64,000 bases of DNA from Pseudomonadota bacterium (lineage in GTDB: Bacteria; Verrucomicrobiota; Verrucomicrobiia; Limisphaerales; SXTU01). Of this stretch, positions 1 to 7,127 are shown piece after piece (positions within the stretch are counted from its first letter, which is position 1; each line of letters opens with the position of its first letter). The notes beneath the pieces were generated by a model that saw only the letters and a program-made list of their open reading frames with translations, ran no database searches and was not told the origin of the DNA. The stretch covers positions 1-64,000 of the forward strand of contig RFVF01000012.1 in assembly GCA_009922615.1 (NCBI GenBank). The letters run 5' to 3'. The position numbers and the translations under genes were made by a program.

Positions 1-76
1 GGCATCACGCCGTTGCGCGAACTGGTGGGTTGACCCTCGGCCCGCACTGCGTCCCCAATTCTGCGGCTGAAAAACT

Positions 77-934
77 TCAGGCCTTCGCCAGCAAGGCTTG
101 AACTTTGGCCTTCGCCGTAGCGCCGTGATTCGCGTTGCGATACGCGCCGAAGTCGCTGAACCAATACTTCTTGGCGATCCGATACATCCAGTGCTTCTCG
201 GGGATTTCCTCGCCGGGCAGCCATTGGCTGAAGCGCGGCGTCATGGCGTCGAGTTCCGCCATCGCGGTGCCGCGCACGGTGGTGTCGCGCGCGCCGTGTT
301 TGACGACGAGTTGCTTCACGAGGTCGGGCCGCTCCAAAACCACGCAGCCGCGCGTGTGCTCGGCGCTGAGTTCGCGGAAGTCTTTCAGGAACGCGCTGTC
401 GCGCATGGTCGCGTAGATGCCGCGCGGGTCGCTGATGTTCTCCGTCGCGAACTGGATTATCGGGCACGGCTCGAGGTCACCCTTCGGGCCGATGTGATGC
501 GAAACGCCCGTGGACATGGGGCAGAGCGCCTGCCCCTCGCTGTCGTAGTAGGCGTCAATGATGGCGATGGGCAGCCGCGCGCGCATGTCGGTGACGAACT
601 TGCGCACACGCACTAGCTGGTCGGGCCGCAGCGCGAGGGCCATGTTCATCTTCGGGCCGACGGGCCGGTAGGTGTGATACCAAGCGTAGTGGACACCGCG
701 CTGGATGAGGTGCTGGAGCCACTCCTCGGTGAGCAGCTCGTCAATGTTCGTCTGGCAGACGCTGGTGGCGACGCCGGTGAGAATGCCCTCCTTGAGGCAG
801 TTATCGAGACCGCGCAAGGTCTTGTTGAGCACGTCCTTCTTGCCGCGCCGTTCGTCGCTGACCACCTCGCGGCCTTCGATGGAGATGAGCGGCGTGCAGT
901 TGCCAATCTCGCGCAGCCGATTCGCCCGGCGCTG
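77..934 (-). pseudogene. Radical SAM protein, C-terminal part (5' truncated)
   Basis: The open frame runs from a TGA at 935-937 to the stop at 77 (285 codons) and has no convincing start. Its first residues (NRLREIGNC, PLISIEG) match the middle of the radical SAM TIM barrel. The CxxxCxxC cluster that binds S-adenosylmethionine should lie further upstream and is absent. Further on, cysteines in LCPMSTG, EPCPI and TRGC look like a SPASM/Twitch-type auxiliary iron-sulfur region. Homology stops near 925, where sequence reading best on the plus strand begins. A GTG at 863-865 could start a 262-residue product, but it would lack the SAM site. I infer a gene cut by rearrangement or by an assembly junction. 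The substrate is unknown. Confidence 0.7.
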
Positions 935-1372
935 TCAGGCTTTGGTGAACCGTTCACCGACTGGGTCTTCCAAACTGCGATGAACGGCCGCGACGGGGAG
1001 AGCGCCTTCGCTCTGCAAGCCCCGAACGATTGGGTCCATGGCGATGGCTGGCTGTTGGTGTATGCGCTGCGCTGGATGGGGCGTTCGCGTCGGCTGATGG
1101 CACCAGACTCGCTGGCCGCGCTGTTCTCCCGTGCAGACGGAAATGTGGAGCTGTTGTCGTCCGCTGACCTCATGTGCCTGGTGGCACAGGCCGAAGTCGC
1201 CGATCTTGCGTCGCAGCCACCCGTGTCATCGCCTGACCTCACCGTCGCACGCAAGCTGGCCCAGCAAGTTTTGCGCGGGATTGCGGAGCTGCGCGATCCA
1301 CGGGCGCGCAGCGGTGCCGGACTCTCGTTGCTGCTGGTGGCCAAGATCGGGAGTCGGACGCTTACGCCCTAA
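926..1372 (+). CDS. Partial protein of unknown function (C-terminal fragment)
   Basis: From about 926 the plus-strand frame reads as a plausible soluble protein (aromatic-rich start GFGEPFTDWVF, then helical segments) and ends at a stop at 1370-1372. The same frame stays open upstream, but there it is only antisense to the radical SAM gene, so the real 5' end is probably lost at the junction near 925. An internal ATG at 980 is the only sensible start inside the fragment. I do not recognise the family. It may be the tail of a larger gene brought in by the event that truncated its neighbour. Confidence 0.35.
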   Translation, partial: PALSGFGEPFTDWVFQTAMNGRDGESAFALQAPNDWVHGDGWLLVYALRWMGRSRRLMAPDSLAALFSRADGNVELLSSADLMCLVAQAEVADLASQPPVSSPDLTVARKLAQQVLRGIAELRDPRARSGAGLSLLLVAKIGSRTLTP

Positions 1373-1390
1373 ACTAAACAGGTAAGCCCT

Positions 1391-1541
1391 ACGACAAATG
1401 CCGAGAGCAAGTCCCTGAACGACAAATGCCGCGACCAGTTCCGTTCTGACCTTGGTCTACTCTCGTTGCTTCACTCGATCGGGCTTTGCAGAGGTAGGAA
1501 GTCAGGATGTGAGAAAAACATTCTTACTTGCATTCTTACTT
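1391..1541. repeat. Short direct repeats in intergenic DNA
   Basis: Two exact copies of the 13-mer ACGACAAATGCCG lie at 1391-1403 and 1419-1431, and two copies of CATTCTTACTT lie at 1519-1529 and 1531-1541. The stretch between the upstream fragment and tRNA-Glu (1373-1601) contains no gene I can support. It is less GC-rich than its surroundings. The repeats may be remnants of a non-autonomous element. Confidence 0.45.
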
Positions 1542-1601
1542 CTGGAAAATTAGCCATAGAAGCAGTCAAAAAACCTCACTTTCACCAATGTTTCCTGTGG
1601 T

Positions 1602-1676
1602 TGGTAGCCCGTATGGGAATCGAACCCATCTTTCAGCCTTGAGAGGGCCGTGTCCTAGCCGATAGACGAACAGGCC
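1602..1676 (-). tRNA. tRNA-Glu (anticodon CTC)
   Basis: On the minus strand the sequence folds as a full cloverleaf. The acceptor GGCCTGT pairs with ACGGGCT using G-T wobbles. The seven-base anticodon loop CTCTCAA gives anticodon CTC. The T arm carries GGTTCGATTCC, and the discriminator A plus an encoded CCA end at 1602. The CTC anticodon reads GAG (glutamate), and the D-arm and loop pattern match bacterial tRNA-Glu. Confidence 0.93.
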
Positions 1677-1731
1677 AACCAGAACGGAGCAGATGCTAGC
1701 CAAGTGCCGCAGGATGTCAATTCTGGACAAC

Positions 1732-1757
1732 AAAAAAGCCGCCCCGAAGGGCGGCTT
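1732..1757 (-). terminator. Rho-independent terminator after the PEP-CTERM gene
   Basis: On the minus strand GCCGCCC-TTCG-GGGCGGC forms a 7-bp stem with a UUCG-type tetraloop, followed directly by TTTTTT. It lies about 20 bp beyond the stop of the PEP-CTERM gene and should end its transcript. Confidence 0.9.
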
Positions 1758-1775
1758 AAGAGTGAGGCTGGGCAA

Positions 1776-2324
1776 TTACTTGCGGCGGCGGATCAACAAG
1801 CCAGCGGCACCGAAAAGGCCGAGGGCGAGGGTTGTCGGCTCGGGAACGGCAACAGAAGTAATGGCAAAAGATGAGTGCAAGTTCAAATCAGGCACCGGAA
1901 GGGCAGTCCCACCGGCAAGCGGTGTGCCACCAAAAGTGATCGCCGTGACACCGGAAGTCCCTGTTTTGGTGTTGGCCACATCAGCGAAGGTCGCGCCACC
2001 AGTCCACGCGCGCATTTGATAGAACCCAGCTCCGCCACCAACCGTGGAGCTGGTCACATTGATGACACCAGCATTGAGGAACCCACTGAAGCCGTTTTGA
2101 ATCGTGAAAACGGGGCTTGAATCAGTTAGGTTGCCTGAGGTAGCACCAAATAGAAAATCAACCTTAACAGTGCTGTCGGCCGGAGTCCCGCCAACGGTGT
2201 CGAAGTAGACCGCCCCAAGCGCGGGGTTACCCGTGTTGAATGTAAGTCCATTCACCGAAATATTGGCAAGGGCAGAACCTGCACAGGAGATCGCCAAAAT
2301 GCCAAGTAACAGAGCTTTTTTCAT
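1776..2324 (-). CDS. PEP-CTERM sorting domain protein
   Basis: This is a 182-residue exported protein. It has an N-terminal signal peptide (MKKALLLGILAISCAGSALA), a Gly/Thr/Ser-rich beta-type middle with no catalytic motif that I recognise, and a C-terminal PEP-CTERM signal (VPEPTTLALGLFGAAGLLIRRRK: PEP motif, hydrophobic helix, basic tail). PEP-CTERM tails are processed by exosortase and are typical of polymer-producing Gram-negatives including Verrucomicrobia, so the mature protein is probably envelope-attached or released into matrix. It is followed by a strong terminator and preceded by the 2343-2981 gene on the same strand 18 bp away. No exosortase is in the window. The ligand or role is unknown. 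Confidence 0.85.
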   Translation of the reverse strand: MKKALLLGILAISCAGSALANISVNGLTFNTGNPALGAVYFDTVGGTPADSTVKVDFLFGATSGNLTDSSPVFTIQNGFSGFLNAGVINVTSSTVGGGAGFYQMRAWTGGATFADVANTKTGTSGVTAITFGGTPLAGGTALPVPDLNLHSSFAITSVAVPEPTTLALGLFGAAGLLIRRRK

Positions 2325-2342
2325 AATTGTATGAGTTTTAGA

Positions 2343-2981
2343 TTACTGATTGACACTGAAAGTCCGAGTCCAACTGCCAGACGCATTTTTCTTGACGAAG
2401 AACCCTTCGCCCACTCCAACAGTCGGCTCCACACCACCGCTCCATGAGCCAAACAGGAAGCTGCCACCGGTGTATGACTGGGAAACGCTGTCGAACTTGA
2501 AAATCGATTCTGCATTGCCAATCGGGACACCCAAATCCGTGCTGACTAATCCAGTCTGCGGAACCTGAGAGCCAACCAGCGTGAACCCAGCGGACAGAGG
2601 AGTCGTTAAAGTCCCCTGCATCACATTGCCGACAAAGGTATTCGTAATCGGCGTTCCAGTGGGATTCTTGAAAAAGAACCCTTCACCAGGAACCAAGGTC
2701 ATTGACGGGTTGTTCCAGCTACCAAAAAGGAAAGTTGATCCCGTGTAGCTACCACTGACCGAATCAAACTTAAAGATCGACGTGCCATTGGGGACACTCG
2801 GAAACAGCGCGAGCACGGTGTTAGTTGCCCCATTCAACGGGTTGCACGCGAGCGTGAACCCGGGTGAGAAGGTGACATTCACGAACCCCACCGCGTTGAC
2901 GGAATAGACGGTCTGCGCGAGCGAGGAGGCCGCACTGGCTGCCATCATCAGCCCGGCGACGAGAAGTGCTTTTGTTTTCAT
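2343..2981 (-). CDS. Secreted protein with two internal repeats
   Basis: The ATG at 2979-2981 was chosen because it opens a clear signal peptide (MKTKALLVAGLMMAASAASSLAQ). The longer frame upstream adds a hydrophilic, cysteine-containing leader that is unlikely to be real. The mature 190 residues begin with VYSVNAVGFVNV and hold two repeats of about 75 residues, each containing GFTL, IFKFDSVS-SYTG, FLFGSW and GEGFF. Such repeat proteins are common exported proteins in Verrucomicrobia, without a known function to my knowledge. There is no PEP-CTERM tail. The upstream 5' region (2982-3100) is long and A/T-richer than the genes. Confidence 0.75.
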   Translation of the reverse strand: MKTKALLVAGLMMAASAASSLAQTVYSVNAVGFVNVTFSPGFTLACNPLNGATNTVLALFPSVPNGTSIFKFDSVSGSYTGSTFLFGSWNNPSMTLVPGEGFFFKNPTGTPITNTFVGNVMQGTLTTPLSAGFTLVGSQVPQTGLVSTDLGVPIGNAESIFKFDSVSQSYTGGSFLFGSWSGGVEPTVGVGEGFFVKKNASGSWTRTFSVNQ

Positions 2982-3594
2982 ATTTGTGCTACCTATTTCG
3001 TGTGCAGATTCTTTTTCGCAGAAACTCCGTTTCCCGTCAACGGGTTTTTTCTCAGGACTTTGCCCTAGGGAGGCAGGGCATTGCCGGCAGGAATCTTCGA
3101 CATGCATGGGTAGCGGAGTTTTGGCACGTTCATGAAATCGAGGCTATTTCCTTGGGTTAAATTGTTTAAGACTCTGGAACCGCAAGGAGCTGTTTTCCAC
3201 GGTCATTTGGCCATCAGCGTGATTCGCGCAACCGCACGATCCATCGCATGTTACGTAGGCGTGTGATATGCGAGAGGAAGCGCTCCCCAAGTCAAAGTGA
3301 ATGCCAGCGATATTGCGGTGCGGTGGTAGCGTTTGCCCTTGGCAGGCCGACACGAAATGAACACAAAGCTAGACCGCTTTGAAGGCAGATACCGCTGGCA
3401 CGCTCCGAGTAAGACGGAGGTTTTGGCGAGAGAACCCAAGGCTTGCCAGTGGCCGCGATTCAAACCCCTAAGCCAGCGTCGGCAATCGGGCATCACTGCG
3501 TTGCAAAGCGCCGGCACCGGTTCATCGAGGGTGGCGGAGGTGGCGTGAAAACAGGGTTGCGGGGCTGGATTGAGAAAACGCTTCGGCCAGCGCT
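2982..3594. other. Intergenic region without a supported gene
   Basis: About 610 bp separate the two exported-protein genes from rluA. Short open frames here (for example 3333-3548 plus, 3251-3598 minus) have skewed composition, no start context and no recognisable domain. A small hairpin, CCCG-TCAA-CGGG followed by six T, lies at 3033-3050 on the plus strand but has no gene in front of it. I see nothing else that I can assign. Confidence 0.5.
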
Positions 3595-4347
3595 TCAAAC
3601 GTATTTCTCCGCCCAGTCAGGCGAAGCTGGTTCGCCGGCCACAAAATCATTGAACCAAGTTTCCGGCGAAGCGCTGAATTCCCAGGCTTGCCCTCGCCAA
3701 CTGAATGCCAACCGCGCGGCATGCAAGGCCTGGCAGGGCAAGAGGAGGCGCACGCGTTGTTCGGCGGAAAGCTGGCGCAGCACAAACGCAAGGTAGAGCC
3801 CCTCATCGCCGCCGTAGAGTTTGTCGCCCACGAGCGGATGGCCGAGGTGCTGCAGGTGGATGCGGATCTGGTGCTTGCGACCACTGTGCGGTCGCACGCG
3901 CAGAAGGGTGAAATTTCCCTCGGGCCGCGTGAAACGCTGTGCGACGGTGAACTCGGTCTTCGACACGGCTCCATCGGGTCGCACGCAGTCCTTGATCGCG
4001 ATGACAGCTTGTTCGTCCTTGCCCAGCGGGGCCTCGCACACGGCGGTGTCGGGACCAAAGTGTCCGTGGGCAATGGCCAGGTATTCCTTCTCAACCCGGC
4101 GGAGCGCGAAGAGTTTTTTCAGCGCCGCATCAGCCTCGGGACTTTTGGCTACAAGGATGACGCCGCTGGTTTCGCGGTCGAGGCGGTTGACGAGATGCGC
4201 GGTCGCGGCGTCGCCGAGATGCAGGCGGACGCGGCTGATAAGACTGGAGTAAACGTCGCCTTTGGTGGGATGGCAGACGAGGCCGGCGGGCTTGTTGATG
4301 GCCAGCAGGTCGGCGTCTTCGTGCAGAATCTCGAATAGTTTTTCCAT
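3595..4347 (-). CDS. RluA-family pseudouridine synthase
   Basis: This 250-residue protein isomerises uridine to pseudouridine in rRNA or tRNA. The hallmark HLVNRLDRETSG carries the catalytic aspartate around residue 65. NKPAGLVCHP near the N terminus and SGRKHQIRIHLQHLGHPLVGDKLYG in the second half are also typical of RluA. There is no S4 domain, so it resembles the short RluA/RluC/TruC-like members, and the target site cannot be read from sequence. I prefer the ATG at 4345-4347 over a GTG seven codons upstream. Length is normal for the short form. Confidence 0.88.
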   Translation of the reverse strand: MEKLFEILHEDADLLAINKPAGLVCHPTKGDVYSSLISRVRLHLGDAATAHLVNRLDRETSGVILVAKSPEADAALKKLFALRRVEKEYLAIAHGHFGPDTAVCEAPLGKDEQAVIAIKDCVRPDGAVSKTEFTVAQRFTRPEGNFTLLRVRPHSGRKHQIRIHLQHLGHPLVGDKLYGGDEGLYLAFVLRQLSAEQRVRLLLPCQALHAARLAFSWRGQAWEFSASPETWFNDFVAGEPASPDWAEKYV

Positions 4348-4377
4348 GCCCACACCGTGCGTGGCCACTGTGCCCGC

Positions 4378-4402
4378 TGCACTTTGAACTTTGAACTCGA
4401 AT
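4378..4402. repeat. Heptanucleotide repeat tract (CTTTGAA-type)
   Basis: The sequence reads CTTTGAACTTTGAACTCGAAT with a 7-nt period and lies just upstream of the DUF6580-like gene. Similar 7-nt-period tracts occur at 7154, 19231, 24181, 26052, 30832, 56836 and 61862. Confidence 0.6.
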
Positions 4403-4426
4403 CTACCGCCGTATCATCCGCCCGTC

Positions 4427-5023
4427 GTGAAACGAACCGTGCTGCTCCCCGTGCTGCTGTTGACGGCCTTCGCGCTGACGCGCTGGCCGGGGGTGATGCC
4501 GTTAAATTTCAGCGTGGCCTACGGGCTGGTGTTTTGCGCGGGCGTGTTACCGCAGCGGCTGCCGTGGTGGGCGATTTTTGGCACGATATTTGTCACGGAC
4601 GTGGCGTTGAACGTGGGTTACTACGACACGGTTGTCTTCAGCGATTACCAGGCGGTCAACTACCTGGCCTACGCGATGATTTTTCTGCTGGGCCGGCAGT
4701 TTGCAGGTCGCGTTTCGGTGCCCGGACACATCGCGGGCGGGCTGCTGGGCGCGGTGATCTTCTACTTCATTACCAACACCGCAGCCTGGCTGCAGAATCC
4801 CGCTTACGGCAAAACTTTTGCGGAGTGGCTGCGGGCTTTGACCACGGGCGTGGGCGGCTGGCCGGAGACGTGGACGTTCTTCCGCAATACTTTATTGAGT
4901 GGTGGACTTTTCGCCGGCCTCATCAGCGCCGCGCTGCAATCCATCGAGGCCAAGGATCCGGAGCCGGAAGAGGAAAAAGAGCCGGAAACCGCGCCGGAAG
5001 GCCAGACCGAGGAAGCCAAGTAA
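4427..5023 (+). CDS. Integral membrane protein, DUF6580-like
   Basis: This protein of about 198 residues has five to six predicted membrane segments (TVLLPVLLLTAFALTRW, AYGLVFCAGVL, WAIFGTIFVTDVALNV, VNYLAYAMIFLLG, AGGLLGAVIFYFITNTAAW, FFRNTLLSGGLFAGLISAAL) and an acidic Glu/Pro-rich cytoplasmic tail. The order, the ITNTAAW segment and FFRNTLLSGGLFAGL resemble DUF6580 proteins, which are small membrane proteins of unknown role. A GTG at 4427 is the best start; a TTG at 4391 would put the repeat tract into the protein. The GNAT gene follows after 13 bp, so the two are probably co-transcribed. Confidence 0.65.
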   Translation: MKRTVLLPVLLLTAFALTRWPGVMPLNFSVAYGLVFCAGVLPQRLPWWAIFGTIFVTDVALNVGYYDTVVFSDYQAVNYLAYAMIFLLGRQFAGRVSVPGHIAGGLLGAVIFYFITNTAAWLQNPAYGKTFAEWLRALTTGVGGWPETWTFFRNTLLSGGLFAGLISAALQSIEAKDPEPEEEKEPETAPEGQTEEAK

Positions 5024-5036
5024 TGCCGCCCGCCGC

Positions 5037-5528
5037 ATGACCATCCGCCCTGCCACGCGCGCCGATTGCCCGGGCATTCTGGCGATCTACAACGACGCGG
5101 TGCTCACCACGACGGCTACCTACGATTACGAGCCGCGCACGCTGGCACAGCGGGAGGAATGGTTCGACCAGCACGTGCGGGACGACTACGCAATTTTCGT
5201 CGCGGAGGACGACGCGGGCCACATCGTCGGCTGGAGCGCGCTGAACCCTTACCACGCGCGGCCGGGCTATCGCTTCACGACGGAGAACTCGGTTTACATC
5301 GCGACTGACCGCCGCGGGCAAGGCTTGGGGAAACTGCTGCTCGCGCCGTTAATTGCGGCAGCTCAAAAACGCGGACTGCACGCCATCATTGCCGCCATCG
5401 ACGCAACGAACGAGGCGAGCCTGCGGCTGCACTCGCGGTTTGGTTTCGTCCAAGTCGGCCACTTCAAACAAGTGGGCTACAAATTCGACCGATGGCTGGA
5501 CGTGATCTACCTCGAACGCCTGCTGTGA
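5037..5528 (+). CDS. GNAT N-acetyltransferase, phosphinothricin/methionine sulfoximine type
   Basis: This is a 163-residue acetyl-CoA-dependent N-acetyltransferase. It starts with MTIRPATRADCPGILAIYNDAV. It has the acetyl-CoA pyrophosphate loop DRRGQGLGKLL near residue 90, then HAIIAAIDATNEASLRLHSRFGF and a VGHFKQVGYKFDRWLDVIYLE end. These are features of the PAT/Bar/MddA subgroup, which acetylates phosphinothricin or methionine sulfoximine. The true substrate could be another small amine. The open frame extends far upstream, but that part is a shadow of the membrane protein gene. The ATG at 5037 follows its stop by 13 bp. Confidence 0.85.
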   Translation: MTIRPATRADCPGILAIYNDAVLTTTATYDYEPRTLAQREEWFDQHVRDDYAIFVAEDDAGHIVGWSALNPYHARPGYRFTTENSVYIATDRRGQGLGKLLLAPLIAAAQKRGLHAIIAAIDATNEASLRLHSRFGFVQVGHFKQVGYKFDRWLDVIYLERLL

Positions 5529-5535
5529 CCACCGC

Positions 5536-6540
5536 TCACGGCTTCGCTGACTCGACCGGCACCAACTCTTCGGTCTTCTGCTCGACCGCCACGCGCGACG
5601 CCTCACTCTTGATGTAGTGGAGGATGACCGGCGCCAAGATCATGCCCGGCACGCCCATGAGCCGTTCGCCCAAGATCAGCCCCAGCAGCGTCATCCACAT
5701 CGGGTTCTGGATGCGTTTGCCGATAATCTTGCTATTGAGGAAATACTCGAGCTTGTGGACGACCATGAGAAACGCGAGCGCCGCCAAGGCGTGGTGGAAA
5801 TCCACCGTCAAACCGACACTGACGATGATGGTGTTGCTCAGGATGTTGCCGAGGATCGGCAGCAGGCCGCAGAGGAACGTCACCGCCAAGAGCAGTTGCC
5901 AGTAGGGATAATTCGCCGCGAACAGGAAGATGCCCGTCATCGCCGAGTTGATGAACGAGATGAGAATCTGCGCTCCCATCACGGTGTGAAAGCTGCGGTA
6001 GAACAGCTCAAACCGCTTGGTGATCTCGTCCGCCGAGAGCGAATACAGGTTGTTTTTCAACGTGTGCTTGTCCCGGTCGATCACGATGGTGGCGTTGTAG
6101 TAAAGACTGATCGCCACCACCATGCCGATGAGCACAAACGCCGTCTGCCGCAGGGCGTGCGTGGCCGCTATCCCGGCCAACCCCAACCGCTCCATGGACT
6201 CGGTCTTGATCAATGCCACGAGGCTCTCCACGTTCTTGAAGGGCAATTCGATCCCATGGCTGGAGCAAAACTCTACGACCGTCGGAACTAGCTTCTCGGC
6301 AATTTTTGGTGCCACGAGGATCGCCTGCGAGAAGAAGAACAGCGTCCCCAGGCAAATGGTCGTCACGGCGATCAGAAACAGCGCGACCGCCATCGTCTTG
6401 CTGCGGCGTTTGAAGCTGAACACGTTCAGCGCGAAGATGGAAAACAGCACGGTCAGCAGCGGCGTGGCCAGTCCCAGCATGGCCACCACCAGCAGCATGG
6501 CGGCCATGAACCCGTAGGAAACGCGTGTCGGTTGACTCAT
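5536..6540 (-). CDS. AI-2E family transporter (UPF0118)
   Basis: This 334-residue polytopic membrane protein has the AI-2E permease layout. A pair of helices sits at the N terminus (MAAMLLVVAMLGLATPLLTVLFSIFALNVF), followed by a third helix and a long amphipathic region. A C-terminal bundle contains the family-typical segments PILGNILSNT, HKLEYFLNSKIIGKRIQNP and LGLILGERLMGVPGMILAPVIL. Members export autoinducer-2, act as Na+/H+ antiporters or move other solutes, so the substrate is open. It is convergent with the GNAT gene, with 7 bp between stops. Confidence 0.85.
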   Translation of the reverse strand: MSQPTRVSYGFMAAMLLVVAMLGLATPLLTVLFSIFALNVFSFKRRSKTMAVALFLIAVTTICLGTLFFFSQAILVAPKIAEKLVPTVVEFCSSHGIELPFKNVESLVALIKTESMERLGLAGIAATHALRQTAFVLIGMVVAISLYYNATIVIDRDKHTLKNNLYSLSADEITKRFELFYRSFHTVMGAQILISFINSAMTGIFLFAANYPYWQLLLAVTFLCGLLPILGNILSNTIIVSVGLTVDFHHALAALAFLMVVHKLEYFLNSKIIGKRIQNPMWMTLLGLILGERLMGVPGMILAPVILHYIKSEASRVAVEQKTEELVPVESAKP

Positions 6541-6627
6541 GTGATGCGCAGCACCCTAGCAAGCCAGCGCCTTCAACACACGCTTAATCTCCGCCGGAGA
6601 AGCCATCGCCGCGCAAGCTTACGCCAT

Positions 6628-7035
6628 TCAGTATCCCCCCGCACCCGTCGGCTGAGGCGCGGGCTCGATCAACTCGATCTCATATCCCTCCGGCGCATCC
6701 ACGAACGCGAAGCCCCCGCCCGTCGTCCGCATCGTCGGCCCGTCGGAATACTTCAGTCCGTGCGCCGCAAGGTGCTCGCCAAATGCCGCGAGGCTGTCCA
6801 CCGAGAACGCCAGGTGCGTCAAATCTGCCTGCACTTGCACGGGGCCGCTCGAAGGGAAAGAACAAATCTCCACCGTCTCCTCACTCTGCGGGGCTTTCAG
6901 AAACACCAGTTCCGAACCGCGCGGGGACTTGTGCCGCCGCACCTCCTCGAGGCCGAGAATCTCCCGGTAGAATTTCACCGTGCGTTCGAGGTCGTTCACG
7001 CGATAGCGCGTGTGCAGGAGTTTTTTGACTTTCAT
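6628..7035 (-). CDS. VOC-family protein, glyoxalase I-like
   Basis: This 135-residue single-domain vicinal oxygen chelate protein begins LLHTRYRVNDLERTVKFYREILGL, the classic glyoxalase I start. The four expected metal ligands are visible: His in LLHT, Glu in TVEIC, His in LTHLAF, and Glu in the final YEIELIE strand. This fits a metal-dependent lactoylglutathione lyase-type enzyme that removes methylglyoxal, though many VOC proteins have other substrates. The neighbouring genes give no pathway context. Start: ATG at 7033-7035. Confidence 0.82.
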   Translation of the reverse strand: MKVKKLLHTRYRVNDLERTVKFYREILGLEEVRRHKSPRGSELVFLKAPQSEETVEICSFPSSGPVQVQADLTHLAFSVDSLAAFGEHLAAHGLKYSDGPTMRTTGGGFAFVDAPEGYEIELIEPAPQPTGAGGY

Positions 7036-7127
7036 GGTGGTCAGGTTGGCAGAATCGCGGCGAACGATTCAAGTCCCGCTGATTCTCCGGTTGTAACTTC
7101 TGCCCCGGCATTCGCATCCTTCGCCCC

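Noticed and set aside
3033-3050. Hairpin plus T-run resembling a terminator
   Set aside because: The stem is only four base pairs and no plus-strand gene lies upstream.
3251-3598. Small open frames on both strands between exported-protein genes and rluA
   Set aside because: No start context, no domain and mutually overlapping; better left as intergenic.
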